The notes under the pieces are model-generated. The model saw nothing but the letters and a program-made list of their open reading frames with translations, made no database searches and was not told the origin of the DNA. From positions 9,674,501 to 9,738,500 of the forward strand of contig JAGTTD010000001.1 of assembly GCA_018398585.1 (NCBI GenBank): a stretch of 64,000 nt of DNA, in the 5' to 3' direction. Below are positions 53,806-63,420 of the stretch, in pieces. The stretch's first letter is position 1. Each line of letters starts with the position of its first letter. This stretch comes from Simmondsia chinensis. Its lineage: Eukaryota; Streptophyta; Magnoliopsida; Caryophyllales; Simmondsiaceae. Position numbers and translations under genes: made by a program.

Positions 53806-55021
53806 TGTCAAATAATACATGTGCACTAGTGGAATTAATAGGAAGCGTACCTGTCACCACATAGTCACTAGCAGCCTCGTCCTTCTAGATCATGGCAAAT
53901 GCTCTAGCGTTACCTCGGGATCCCTGTCTGTCATCACTGGCTCTGTTCTTGGCACCACTCTTAAGAGGACAATCTCGAGCTATATGTTCTTTCTCTTTTC
54001 CCTTAAAGCACACCCCTAACTTCATGTTGCATTCACCAGAATGGACCCTTGCACAGTGCTCGCATTTTCTTAGTGCAATGCTAGAACCCTCTGGTTCTTC
54101 TTATGAAACTTCTTGTTGTTGCCACCAGATCGGTTCAGCTTTCCTCCCTGAAACTTGCCGCCAGATGACCTCTTCTTGGCGGCATATTCTTGCTCCTCCA
54201 ACTACAGATCTGCTTCAACTTTTAGAGCACGTTTAAGGACCTCCTTGTATTTCTTGAAGATAACACTTGACAGATGCCTCCTAATACAAGGGAGAAATCC
54301 CCTTTCAAACTTGTTTGCTTTACTCTTCCTAGATCCCATGATGCTTGGGCTGAAACGCCCTAATTCATGGAACTTATTGGCATACTCCAATATTGTCATT
54401 TGCTATCCTTGTCTCAGCTCATAGAACTCATTCTCTTTCGTCATCCTTAGTGCTTCGGGGAAGAACTAATTGTAAAAGGTCTCCTTAAACTTCTTCCAAG
54501 CCAAGGGCTCAGTAGCATTCTGGTATGCTACCTTAACCGTCGTCCACCAAAACTCTGAATTCCCCTTAAGAAAGGGGGTGGTTTCTTGCACCTTATGTTC
54601 ATTAGCAATTGACATCGCCTCAAACAAGGTCTTCATTTTGCTTATCCACTTTTCATTTTCCGAAGAATCGTTAGTTTCTTTTGAACTTCGGGGCCCTCAA
54701 CATTGACAACCTCTCTAATGGGGTCTCCTTAATTCGTTGAGTAAGAGGAGGAATAGCTTGGACTTGTTGCTGATGTTGCAAAAGTACCATGAGTTGGTGC
54801 ATCGTTGCAACATCGAACTGGTTAGATGAGCCACCCGAATTCTGGCAATTCTGACCATTGAGTCTATTCTCCAGTTGGACACGTTCTTCACTAGGGTGCT
54901 CCTCTTCTGCATCCTCCTCCGATTCACTAAGGTGTTCCTCAATCGGAGGCAAAGCTTTGCTCTTTCCCTTCAAAGTTCTCTTTGTCTTCAAGGATGCTAG
55001 TGTTTCACGCCTGTCACTCAT
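53806..55021 (-). pseudogene. GB gag
   Basis: It starts M-S-D-R-R-E-T-L-A-S-L-K-T-K at 55021, with an acidic segment (L-S-E-S-E-E-D-A-E-E-E) and M-H-Q-L-M-V-L-L-Q-H-Q-Q. The retrotransposon gag domain follows in broken frames (M-T-I-L-E-Y-A-N-K-F-H-E-L-G-R-F-S-P, then F-E-R-G-F-L-P-C-I-R-R-H). A C-F-K-G-K-E-K-E-H-I-A-R-D-C knuckle remnant lies at about 53975, where the usual second Cys is Gly or Lys. Tekay-type layout. Confidence 0.75.
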
Positions 55022-55199
55022 CTTAACCTAAACCCACATCACACAAGAAACCACATTGTCAAATGACTTTTATGCTTCTATATATTCAAGATAATAATTT
55101 AAATAGTCAACTAAATCCCTTAACACATTTTCTTAATAAAAAAAAAAAAAAAACTTAGACTCTCATATTAACACTTAAATTTCTCCAAGGTTCATAACC

Positions 55200-55219
55200 T
55201 AGGCTCTGATACCATTAAA
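55200..55219 (-). other. GB primer binding site (tRNA-Met)
   Basis: Minus strand AATGGTATCAGAGCCT starts a few bases after the 5' LTR end, an exact tRNA-Met type site. Confidence 0.85.
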
Positions 55220-56581
55220 AGTAATGCCCCTCAAATATTATAGAAAACTGCTTAAATCCAAAAGGGCACTACATGACCGTACTATAATAAATCTTATCAT
55301 CATAGTACGTAGCCCAAAACTTTCGTTCATAATTCTTCAAATTTTCATAAAGGTTCCAATACATACATAAAAATCGAATCCATATACATCATCACCAATG
55401 ATTTAAACTAATAGTACAAAAGGTCAAAATTACAGCATCTCAACTAGTCCATAACACCTCGCTACAGAATTTATTTAAAACTTAAACTACGAAAATTAAA
55501 CTAATTCTAAGAATAGAAAGCCCCTCCATCTTCCCCGTTGTTCAGGAATTTGCCATGAGCTACTAATCTGAGAAGTAAAGGAATTAGGTGAGCAAACAAC
55601 ACACACAACAAGTACACAACACACCCTACCAAGATCAGGTATATTATTTAAAACGGATAAAAGTCCAACGAAAACAAAGAAAACTAGTTTACCTTCAATA
55701 ATCTTGGTAAAGAAGCACAAATCATGTCTATATACTTTAATTTATTTCATAAGAGCTCTTGGTAAAATTTACAGTTCAATCGAAGACTACGGTCGATATT
55801 ATTCCGGCGACAGGGTCACAGATTGACATATTTCAAATTTGCGTCGATTCTAAGTCGATAGACCCATCAGGGTCAACTTATTATCTCTTAGCTCAGAAGA
55901 ACTAACAGAAAAATTGGAGACTATGTGCCCGAATTATTCCAACGATAAGGTCACAGTTCGACTTTCTCATTCTTTCGTCGATGGACCCCTAAGGTTCACG
56001 TAGTTATCTATGAGCTCTTTCCATAAAATCCTTTCAATTCAGATCACAAGTTCACAATAATTTCTTTCACATTATTCCAAGTATAAATTACTCCAAAAAT
56101 TCACATATTCTAACATCAAATCAATGTATACATCAATATAATTCAAATTATAGGGGTAGAAATCACATATTCAATCAAACACATATGTCCAAACCTACTT
56201 TAACAAAGTAATAAACCATTCAAAATATAAGTCTCATAAATCAAATCATGTAATGCAATTTTTCATATTTCACAAACAAGTAGAGAAAGTAGTATACTTA
56301 CTTTTACTATTTGCTAAACCAAAAACTTGGACTCCTATTGTGAATTATCTTCGAAACCTATCAAAAGTGGAATCAGAATTTTGGACCCATGAGAGAAAAA
56401 AGAGAGACGTGGGAGGACGAGATCGGGACTTACAATGAGAGGGGACATGAGCGCGACAGAGAGAGGAGAGTGGCTGTGAGGGAAGGGCTTTTGCTTGGGG
56501 AGATTTATATATATTTTATTATTTTTTCTTTTTCTTTCTTCACCTTTTATTTTTCTTGTTTTACAAATATATATATATATA

Positions 56582-56739
56582 TTTTTTTATGATGGTAAAG
56601 CCATGGGGAGAGGGGGAGGGGATAAACCCCTTAAAGTCCTCATTAAAGAGGACACCACTTTGAGCTTTGTGGGATTCGATCCCGGGTCACCTCGTTGGCA
56701 CCCGTCGATCACGACCACTCGGCTATGTCCCTAAGGGAC
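56582..56739 (-). mobile_element. tRNA-derived SINE
   Basis: On the minus strand the insert starts near CCCTTAGGGACA and has the pol III A-box region TAGCCGAGTGGT (56724-56713). The B-box region GGGATCGAATCCC follows at 56684-56672. The body ends CATCATAAAAAAA (poly-A as T run 56582-56588). The A/B spacing and wording resemble tRNA-Ser/Leu-type SINE heads. It is flanked by AT dinucleotide runs that can serve as the target duplication, and it is missing from the other GB LTR. Confidence 0.7.
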
Positions 56740-56787
56740 ATATATATATGTGTGTGTGTGTGAGTGTGTGTGTGTGTGTGTGTGTAA
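56740..56787 (+). repeat. (AT)n(GT)n microsatellite in GB LTR
   Basis: A compound dinucleotide run. The homologous run in the left LTR lies at about 40508-40548. Confidence 0.8.
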
Positions 56788-56921
56788 TCTTTTTGTATTA
56801 TAATATCTAGCCCTATTTAATTAGACTGGATTTTACATATTATAACACCAAGCGTAATTTATTTACCCTAAGTTTCACATATTGCAATATCTAATCCTAT
56901 TTAATTAGATTGGGTATAACA

Positions 56922-57360
56922 TATATAATCATTTACGTACCTTGAGAGTGGGTATCATACATATAATCATTTACGTATTCTGAGATTTTAACATTTATTA
57001 TGTAGGTACCCTTTTTTAATTATATACAATTGAAGTAGCCTAATTTTAAATATTTTATCACCTAGGTACCCTATGTTGGAATTTGATGAAATATTTTTAG
57101 AAATCTAACCAATTTTATGCAAATATAATATATAAAATTTATATCAATATTTTTGTCAAAAATTTAACGAATTATGATAAAATATTCACCAAATTTCTTG
57201 AAAACTATTTATATATATTGCCGATATCATACGTCATATCAAAATCTTTTACCAAAATAACCAAATTGTAATAAAAATATTTATGTATTATCAGAGTCAT
57301 ATTATAGTTTAACATTTTCAAATAAAATCTATCCAATTTCAGAACAAGAATATCAAATTG
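56922..57360. other. AT-rich spacer
   Basis: Non-coding. It includes a short direct repeat (ATATAATCATTTACGTA near 56922 and 56957). About 56970-57070 resembles 1410-1525. Confidence 0.5.
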
Positions 57361-57660
57361 ATAAAATTTTAAACTATCCAAGTACCTAACTGATAGAAGT
57401 TTTTAAATCTCAAGGTATCCCATTTACACCTTGGAATGCCTGGATACCTAAGTAACAAATAGTCAAATCGAGGGTATCCCGCTTATATATTGAAACGTCG
57501 GATACTTGAGAAATAAATGGTATAACCTCAAAGTATCTTACTTATATATTGAAACATTAGGATACCTAAATAATAGTCAAACATCAAGGTATCTCACTTA
57601 CATATTGAAATGTCTTGAGTACCTAAATAATAAATAGTTAAACCTTCAAGTATCCAAGAT
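57360..57660 (+). repeat. Degenerate tandem array, about 60 bp unit
   Basis: Five units share, in order, CTAAATAATAAATAGTCAAA, TCAAGGTATC, CACTTATATATTGAAAC and GGATAC, each with substitutions and small indels. The unit is about 58-62 bases. No coding role is seen. Confidence 0.7.
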
Positions 57661-57880
57661 ATGTTCACCTCATTTAGGCCCATTTAATCTTGATTTAAGC
57701 TCATTTGGAAATGTTTCAAGGTAACAAATGCCGAACCATAGGTAATCCAGGACCATACCCGATACTTATGAGTACAAAGCACATTGGACCCACTAGACCC
57801 AATATTGAAAATATACCCAACCCAATTGATGTGGATTTGGTGGGTCTTGGGTATTACCCAACCCATGAACACCCCTAGCT
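57660..57880. other. Spacer ending in a MITE-like terminus
   Basis: The segment contains A-C-C-C-A-A-C-C-C words and ends ACACCCCTAG at about 57869-57878. This resembles a hAT-type MITE end and abuts the truncated gag of E. Confidence 0.35.
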
Positions 57881-58440
57881 ACGGTGGAAGAAGTCCTTGA
57901 ATTCAAGGAGGTTCTGGAACGAAAGTGGACGCCATTAATAGCTACCCAGTTGAGGGGTAGAGCCGCCGCCTGGTGGCAGCAGTTGAAGCATACCCGACTT
58001 ATGTAGGGTAAGGTGAAGTTAGAGAAGTGGGAGAAGATGAAGAAACACATGAGACCTTCCTACCGCACAATCACGTCAAGGTGATATATCATCACCTACA
58101 AAGCTTGCATTAGGGATCTAGGATTGTGGACGGGTACACGACGGAGTTCTACTAGTTAGTCATCGGGAATGACTTGGCAGAGATGGAAGAGCAGTTGGAG
58201 GATCGATATGTTGGCAGATTGAAGGAACCCAAATAGGAGGTGTTGAACTTGTTCGACATCTTTCAGTCTCGGAGACAAGTAAAAGGACCGTGAAGGTCGA
58301 AAGGCAACAAAGGTGCCTCAAAGTTGGCGGAGCCTGGGAAACACAGGTTAGTGGGCATGACCAAGTGTGAGCACTGTCAAACCAAGGCGAACATATCAAG
58401 CCAGTAATTGCCAATACTGGTAAGCCGATTACTCAGGACT
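57880..58440 (+). pseudogene. E gypsy gag, 5'-truncated
   Basis: The first recognisable residues are V-E-E-V-L-E-F-K-E-V-L-E-R-K, followed by Q-L-R-G-R-A-A-A-W-W-Q-Q-L-K and W-E-K-M-K-K-H-M-R. They align with the middle of G1 gag. The N-terminus, leader and 5' LTR are missing: homology begins abruptly next to a MITE-like end. Later gag is out of frame. Confidence 0.7.
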
Positions 58441-58725
58441 TGGCGGGTACTTTAAGGACTCATTGCTTTAAGTGTAGAGAGATGGGACATCATGTGGCTG
58501 AGTGTCGGAAAGGTGATAGGCTAGGGAAGGGTCTATACATTAAAGAGGTCCTTAAGGGAGATGACGTGGTAAATGAAGAGGACGCCCAGGACGAGTTGGC
58601 ATCACTAGAGGAGGACGGTATTGCTGGTGATGAGGGTCGCCTATTGGTGATTTGGTGCACTTGTTTTACACTAAAAGAAGAAGAAGAACAAGAAGACAGT
58701 TGGCTGAGTAACAAGATCATCCAAA
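58440..58725 (+). pseudogene. E nucleocapsid (CCHC knuckle) and acidic linker
   Basis: An intact knuckle reads C-F-K-C-R-E-M-G-H-H-V-A-E-C. A basic stretch (R-K-G-D-R-L-G-K) and an acidic linker (N-E-E-D-A-Q-D-E-L-A-S-L-E-E-D) follow and lead to the protease. The frame is open from 58440 to about 59108, the longest open stretch of E. Confidence 0.8.
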
Positions 58726-59290
58726 CTACCTACACCATTTGTGGAAGAGTGTGTCACATGGTGATTGATTTAGGGAGATGTGAGAATGTGATTTTTGAAG
58801 AGGCTATCCCCAAGGTAGGCTTAGAGATGGAAGCACACCCATGTCCTTACAAACTGTTGTGGCTTAAGAAAGGCAACCAGGTAATTGTGTCGAAATGTTG
58901 TATGGTCAATTCTCGATTGGGTAGAAGTATAGGGATGGGGTGCGGTGTGACATGGTCACCATGGACCCTTGCCACTTCTTGTTGGGGCACCCATGGCAAT
59001 TCGATAGGAGCGCCATCCATGAGGGGAGGAAGAACACCTACAGCCTGGTCTTTGAGGGAGCAAAGATTATCTTGTTTCCCAAGAAGGATGAGGCACCACG
59101 AACGTTAGTAGCTGCAAACCTAAACTTAAAAGGCAGAGCAATGTTCATAAGGAGGTTGGCGACAATAAGATTAGAATCGTCTAGTGAAGGTGGTATACGG
59201 AGAGATACCGAGTCAGGTTGAAGATATGCTAAAGTAGTAGGTTTGCGTCTCCTTGGAAGAGTTATCGGAAGCATTGTCGCCTTTGACGGA
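58726..59290 (+). pseudogene. E gypsy protease
   Basis: H-M-V-I-D-L-G-R-C-E-N-V-I-F-E-E-A-I is the active-site segment, with D-L-G in place of D-S-G, so catalysis is lost. W-L-K-K-G-N-Q-V-I-V-S-K follows. After a frame change at about 58940 come C-H-F-L-L-G-H-P-W-Q-F-D and N-T-Y-S-L-V-F-E-G-A-K. Confidence 0.75.
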
Positions 59291-59299
59291 CATCTAACA

Positions 59300-60000
59300 T
59301 CGGATTGATCTGATACCGGGATTTGCCTTATTGAACAAGCCGCATTACTGGATGAGTCCCGCAGAGCATGAGGAGTTCAGGCGCCAAGTGGAGGAATTAC
59401 TCACCAGAGGATTTATCCAGGAGAGTTTGAGCCCTTGTGCAGTTCTCGCTCTATTGACGCCATACAAGGATGGTATTTGGCGGATGTGCATAGATGGCAG
59501 AGCCATTAACAAGATCACAATATGTTACCGATTTTCTATTTCGATATTAGATGACTTAATTGATAAGCTATACTACTTGAGGGTATTTAGCAAGTTGGAC
59601 CTTAAGAGCGGGTATCGTCAAATTCACATCACTCCAGGTGATGAATGGAAGACAGCCTTCAAGATGCGAGAAGAATTGTACAAGTGGCTTGTCATGCCAT
59701 TCCGATTGTCTAACATGCTGAGCACATTCACGTGGTTCATGAATCAATTTCCATGACCATTCATGGGGGGGTTTGTTATTGTCTACTTCGATGACATCTT
59801 GATCGATAGAAAAAACCAAGTTGAGCATGTGGAGCATCTCAAGGACGCCCTGAGCACCTTGAGGGGGCTGCAATTATTCGCAATCTTAAAGAAGAGGGAA
59901 TTCATGAAGGAAAGAGTGACCTTCCATGGGTTTGTTGTGTCCAAGGATGGCATATCAGATGCCAAAAGGAAGATTGCGGGGATTCGAGACTGGCCATAAC
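59300..60000 (+). pseudogene. E gypsy reverse transcriptase
   Basis: [61 protein letters not shown] and V-M-P-F-R-L-S-N-M are followed, after one stop at about 59755, by V-I-V-Y-F-D-D-I-L-I-D. The active site is intact. G-R-P-type and G-L-S-N-A-P positions are mutated. Confidence 0.85.
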
Positions 60001-60537
60001 TGAAGACGGTTACCGAGGTACAAAGCTTTCACGGATTGGTGTCTTTCTGAAGGAGGTTTGTGCATAATTTCAGTATTGTCATGGCGCCAATCACGAATTG
60101 TATGATAGGGAGATCCTACTTATTGGACTCTAGCAGCAACTGAAACCTTTGAGGAGTTAAAGCGAAGATTGACCACAACACCGATATTAGCATTGCCGGA
60201 TTTCTAGAAGACTTTTGAGCTTCATACCGATGCCTCCAAGATTGGCATTAGCGCAGTACTTAGTCAAGAGGGACGCCCAATTGTATACTTCAATAAGAAA
60301 CCTGACGGGAGCAAGTTACACTACTCTACTTACAACATTGAGTTCTATGTGGTGGTAAGGGCGTTGAGGTATTGGAAGTCCTATGTAGCCAATAGGAGAT
60401 TCGTATTATACCCAGATAACATGGTCTTAAAGTACATCAATAGCAAAGACAAGTTATCAGATTGGCATGCCAAATGGGCAAGTTACATCCAGGTTTTCCA
60501 TTTTGTGATCAAACATGAGTCTCGCTGATTAAATGGG
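60000..60537 (+). pseudogene. E gypsy RNase H
   Basis: Broken frames carry F-E-L-H-T-D-A-S-K-I-G-I-S-A-V-L-S-Q-E-G-R-P-I-V-Y-F, Y-S-T-Y-N-I-E-F-Y-V-V-V, W-K-S-Y-V-A-N-R-R-F-V-L-Y-P-D-N, then F-H-F-V-I-K-H. Catalytic positions are mostly kept, but stops and a shift near 60200 disable it. Confidence 0.75.
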
Positions 60538-61155
60538 GTGGCGGATGCTTTGAGTAGGCACAATCTCATAATATCGTGTAGCAGGGTCTCCGTAGTTGGC
60601 TTTGATAAGTTGGCGGAGCAGTATGCAAATGATCTTGCCTTTGGAGAGATTTGGCGGGAAGCTCAATCCAAATCTGCTCCCCGATGTTCTGTCCATGACA
60701 GGTACCTTTTTAAAGTGAATCTTCTATGCATCCAGGTTCTAGTCTATAGCTCAAGATTATCAAATCGAAACACAATGGTGGACATATAGGCAGAGACAAG
60801 ACACTCCAGCTAGTGGGCCCCAATTATTTTTGGCCTTCGTTGAGGAGAGATGTTGAGAGATTTTTCAAGCGGTGCCGAATTTGTCAGATATTGAAAGGCA
60901 GGGTGTCCAACGCAGGGTTATATCTGCCTTTGCCAATTCCAAGCCAAACTTGGGCGTATATTAGCATGGACTTCGCGTTGGCATTGAGATGGTATGGATT
61001 CGATCTTCATTGTTGTGGATCGATTCACCAAGATGGCATATTTCATAGGGTGCAAGAAAGCTGCTAATGCTGTATATGTGGCTGAATTGTACTTTTGAGA
61101 GGTATACAAGCTTTATGGGTTGCCAACAAGCATAGTTTTGGATAGGGATGTGAGG
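60538..61155 (+). pseudogene. E gypsy integrase, first part
   Basis: It begins A-D-A-L-S-R at 60541. The zinc finger ends C-R-I-C-Q-I-L-K-G near 60890. S-M-D-F-A-L-A has the first Asp, and [19 protein letters not shown] and L-D-R-D-V-R (second Asp) follow. Exactly after the D-R-D-V-R codons element F begins. The motif's F-V-N-H-F resumes at 63947. Confidence 0.8.
61151..61155. repeat. Element F target-site duplication, left copy (TGAGG)
   Basis: TGAGG here and at 63942-63946, identical, lying in the integrase D-R-D-V-R-F codons. Confidence 0.9.
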
Positions 61156-61696
61156 TGTTATGATTCTAGCCCAAACTTGGATCATAACCTAGGGTTTAAG
61201 AGGAATTATACTAGAAAGGATAGTTTGAGATGAGTAATCAAGTGAATTTAATAGAAGATTAGAGATTAAGATGAGATAGAAGAAGAATAAGATGAGATTT
61301 AAGAGAATGAAAGAGAATTGAGAAGAGAAATCAATAGATTTGAGAAAGAGTTAAGAGGTAGAGAGCTTTGAGCTCCAAGGGAGAGAAAGTTCAATTTATT
61401 ATTCAACACCTATGGATTACAAGAGATCATCACCTATTTATACTAACTAGAAGCTAGAGCTAATGCATTGCACCTAGACATACCTTCACTGACCTAACAC
61501 CCCACAGTCACCAAGGTTAACCACCAGCCACCGCCATTGACCACCCGCAGCTTACTAACAAGAATACTGAACTATACAAGCTTATTACCTGACTAAACCA
61601 ACTCAAGAACACTAATACAAGACTTATTTCACTTATACTAGTAGAATATTATCTAAGACTCAATACTACTCATCATATATCTTTACAATTATAACA
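61156..61696 (-). repeat. F 3' LTR
   Basis: Left LTR, 541 bp. It contains TATA box GTATAAATAGG (minus strand) at about 61434-61444. It is about 20 bp longer than the right copy because of an extra CCACC-rich stretch near 61510-61550. Confidence 0.9.
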
Positions 61697-61713
61697 ATAC
61701 TCCCCCCTTTTTA
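61697..61713 (-). other. F polypurine tract
   Basis: Minus strand AAAAAGGGGGGAGTAT directly precedes the 3' LTR. Confidence 0.85.
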
Positions 61714-61800
61714 GATTCTTGTCCTCCAAAATCAAAGAGAGAACTAGAAGCTTTTAGGTTGTTATTCCATATGCGAAAATTCGAAATCTTGAATCAGTCA

Positions 61801-62022
61801 TCAAATTCCCCTTGAATCCTTAACTTTTGACTTTAGCTTTGCCTTCATTCTTGTAACTATAATTGTGATGATCATGCAAACCTCGTCCCAGTAGAGAGGT
61901 TTCTTCTTGAATCCTAGAAGATTGCCACAATGTTGCACCCCATTCTTCCCCTTACAGCCTACTTGAAGTCCAAAGGTTTCATACTTGAATTGAGGTTCTT
62001 CAAAATCTTCTAGCACATCCAA
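61801..62022 (-). CDS. Short unknown reading frame in F
   Basis: 73 codons including F-G-L-Q-V-G-C-K-G-K-N-G-V-Q-H-C-G-N and a hydrophobic patch I-I-T-I-I-V, ending in a basic stretch (K-A-K-L-K-S-K-V-K). I do not recognise it. Upstream, the same strand is open a little further without a start. It could be the end of the element's captured or own protein after frame loss. Confidence 0.3.
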   Translation of the reverse strand: MDVLEDFEEPQFKYETFGLQVGCKGKNGVQHCGNLLGFKKKPLYWDEVCMIITIIVTRMKAKLKSKVKDSRGI

Positions 62023-62417
62023 TTGTACAGTGAAAATGTCCTGCTACAGCCCTTCAACTTGTTGATTTTGTAAAAGTGTCACATAAGCTTGAGTAGATGT
62101 TTTCTTCACATTGTGTTGTTGAACTTGCCTTCTTGAAAGCTCGCATGTTTCTTCAACTTCTAGTACAGCTGAGACAGTCCCAATCCCAACTGAAATGCAG
62201 TGTTCTGCAGCACACTCTCGCTATGCTTTCAGACCACATTCCTGCTGCGTGTTATACTCTTCATAACCTATTACCGCAGTCTTTAAATCGACCTTAAGAA
62301 ATTGAGTTTGCAACAGCTCTTCCTGCTCAAAATGTTCAGCTACCTCTACATTTTCATTCTATATTATCACTTCCATATTTGAGCTACAATCAATCCATCA
62401 GTTGCCTCTTCACCCAA
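62023..62417 (-). other. F interior without clear frame
   Basis: Non-coding or degraded stretch between the PTB-like frame and the downstream short frame. Nothing recognised. Confidence 0.4.
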
Positions 62418-62852
62418 TTAAAGCTTAGTTTCCATTGCTTCAACATTCGGTGAGAGTTGATCTTCCCTTTCTTGAAGTCTTTGTTCAAATGCTAGGAATA
62501 AGTGTTGCATTTGCTTATGATAGGTACTTATTACTTCACGATGCGATTCATGGTATGCATTAAGGGAGACTTGAAGAGATTGAGTGTGGAACTGAATGTC
62601 TATCTCATAACAATAGTCGTAGATGTGTCTTCCATGTAATTGTTTGAGTGCACTTTCAGCATCTTGTCTTGAAGTATAGGTCACTTGAACTTCAACTTGT
62701 AAGTTAGTCATTGAGATAGCCTCAATACTTTCAAGATAGCGATATGGTGAAAGGATTTGGTAGAGAACATCCTTGGTGATATTATAAAGAACATTTTCAA
62801 TTTTCCCCAAAAGTGTAACACCGTTGGAGATTTTGAGAGGTGGAGTGATCAT
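62418..62852 (-). CDS. PTB-like RRM reading frame carried by F
   Basis: 144 intact codons. Residues about 10-95 resemble an RRM of the polypyrimidine-tract-binding protein family: L-L-G-K-I-E-N-V-L-Y-N-I-T-K-D-V-L-Y-Q-I-L-S-P-Y, then V-T-Y-T-S-R-Q-D-A-E-S-A-L and L-H-G-R-H-I-Y-D-Y-C-Y-E-I-D-I-Q-F. The H/N-I-Y-D-x-C/G-Y-x-L box and the I-E-N-x-x-Y-x-(V/I)-T-x-D-V-L start are PTB hallmarks. A helical Gln/Glu tail follows (H-K-Q-M-Q-H-L-F-L-A-F-E-Q-R-L-Q-E-R-E-D). In hosts PTB proteins regulate splicing. Here it sits after the leader, where gag would be, so it is either captured host sequence or a gag-like RNA-binding protein. The start Met is the first in frame. Confidence 0.6.
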   Translation of the reverse strand: MITPPLKISNGVTLLGKIENVLYNITKDVLYQILSPYRYLESIEAISMTNLQVEVQVTYTSRQDAESALKQLHGRHIYDYCYEIDIQFHTQSLQVSLNAYHESHREVISTYHKQMQHLFLAFEQRLQEREDQLSPNVEAMETKL

Positions 62853-63405
62853 CTTACAATGTGTATTGCAGCTAATTAACAGAATTCAGCTTGATCAAGT
62901 CAATTTCAGCAACTCCATGTTGTTGCTAACTGAAGAAGCTTCCTCCAACCCTCTGAACCGAGAGTTCTCTTTGAAAACTCAGGAATGCAGCTTGATTCAA
63001 TGCAAGAAGCACAGAACCGCAAAAGAATCAAGTTTACTGCAGCAAGAGCTAACAATCTAACTCGATTCCTTGATCCGAATCTCCAATAACAACATCAACT
63101 CTTTTGCACAATGTTTTTGATCAATCTAATAATGTCAGCAAGCCATAATTGAATTTCCAAACAATTAAAGCTTAACTTGTTGATCTGAACAGCAACTTGA
63201 TCAACGTGATCAATTTAAACACAGAGTCATTCAAATTGCACCAGAACCTGCATAATTTTGATCAATTGCAAATCCAAATAGCAACTCTTATATCCACGCA
63301 GCATAACTAAAATTCATAACAATTTTTTCTAAACTCAATTCTTGATCAAATACCACCGGATCAAGAACTTAATATCAAATTTAACTTGATTTGGAAGCAA
63401 ATTAA
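62853..63405 (-). other. F leader region
   Basis: About 550 bp between primer site and reading frame. The 80 bases nearest the primer site match D's leader in order and wording. Confidence 0.6.
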
Positions 63406-63420
63406 GGCTCTAATACAAAT
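63406..63420 (-). other. F primer binding site (tRNA-Met, degenerate)
   Basis: Minus strand TTTGTATTAGAGCC directly follows the 5' LTR, a two-mismatch form of TGGTATCAGAGCC. Confidence 0.8.

Larger units (their letters stand above)
33165..56921 (-). mobile_element. Ty3/gypsy Tekay-type element GB, opened by four insertions
   Basis: The LTR pair (33165-40748 minus the LINE; 55220-56921) encloses a minus-strand gag-PR-RT-RH-INT-chromodomain polyprotein. Flanks CATAT (33160-33164) and TATAT (56922-56926) agree in four of five bases. Nested inside are a LINE (33579-39620), gypsy G3 (40913-46015), LTR element D (48674-53236) and a SINE (56582-56739). Protein motifs, including the C-terminal H-A-P-E-E-A-T-W chromodomain end and the integrase tail H-D-V-F-H-V-S-Q-L-K, place it in the Tekay/Del chromovirus lineage. 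The coding region has stops and is inactive. Confidence 0.85.
55220..56921 (-). repeat. GB 5' LTR (contains a SINE)
   Basis: Right LTR, collinear with 33165-33578 plus 39635-40748, ending GGGTATAACA. Its first bases AGTAATGCCCC are mutated from TGTAACACCCC. It differs from the left LTR by lacking the LINE and by carrying a SINE at 56582-56739. Confidence 0.85.

Noticed and set aside
56582..56739. Functional tRNA gene
   Set aside because: A and B boxes are present but no acceptor or anticodon stem could be formed by eye, and a poly-A tail follows, as in a SINE.
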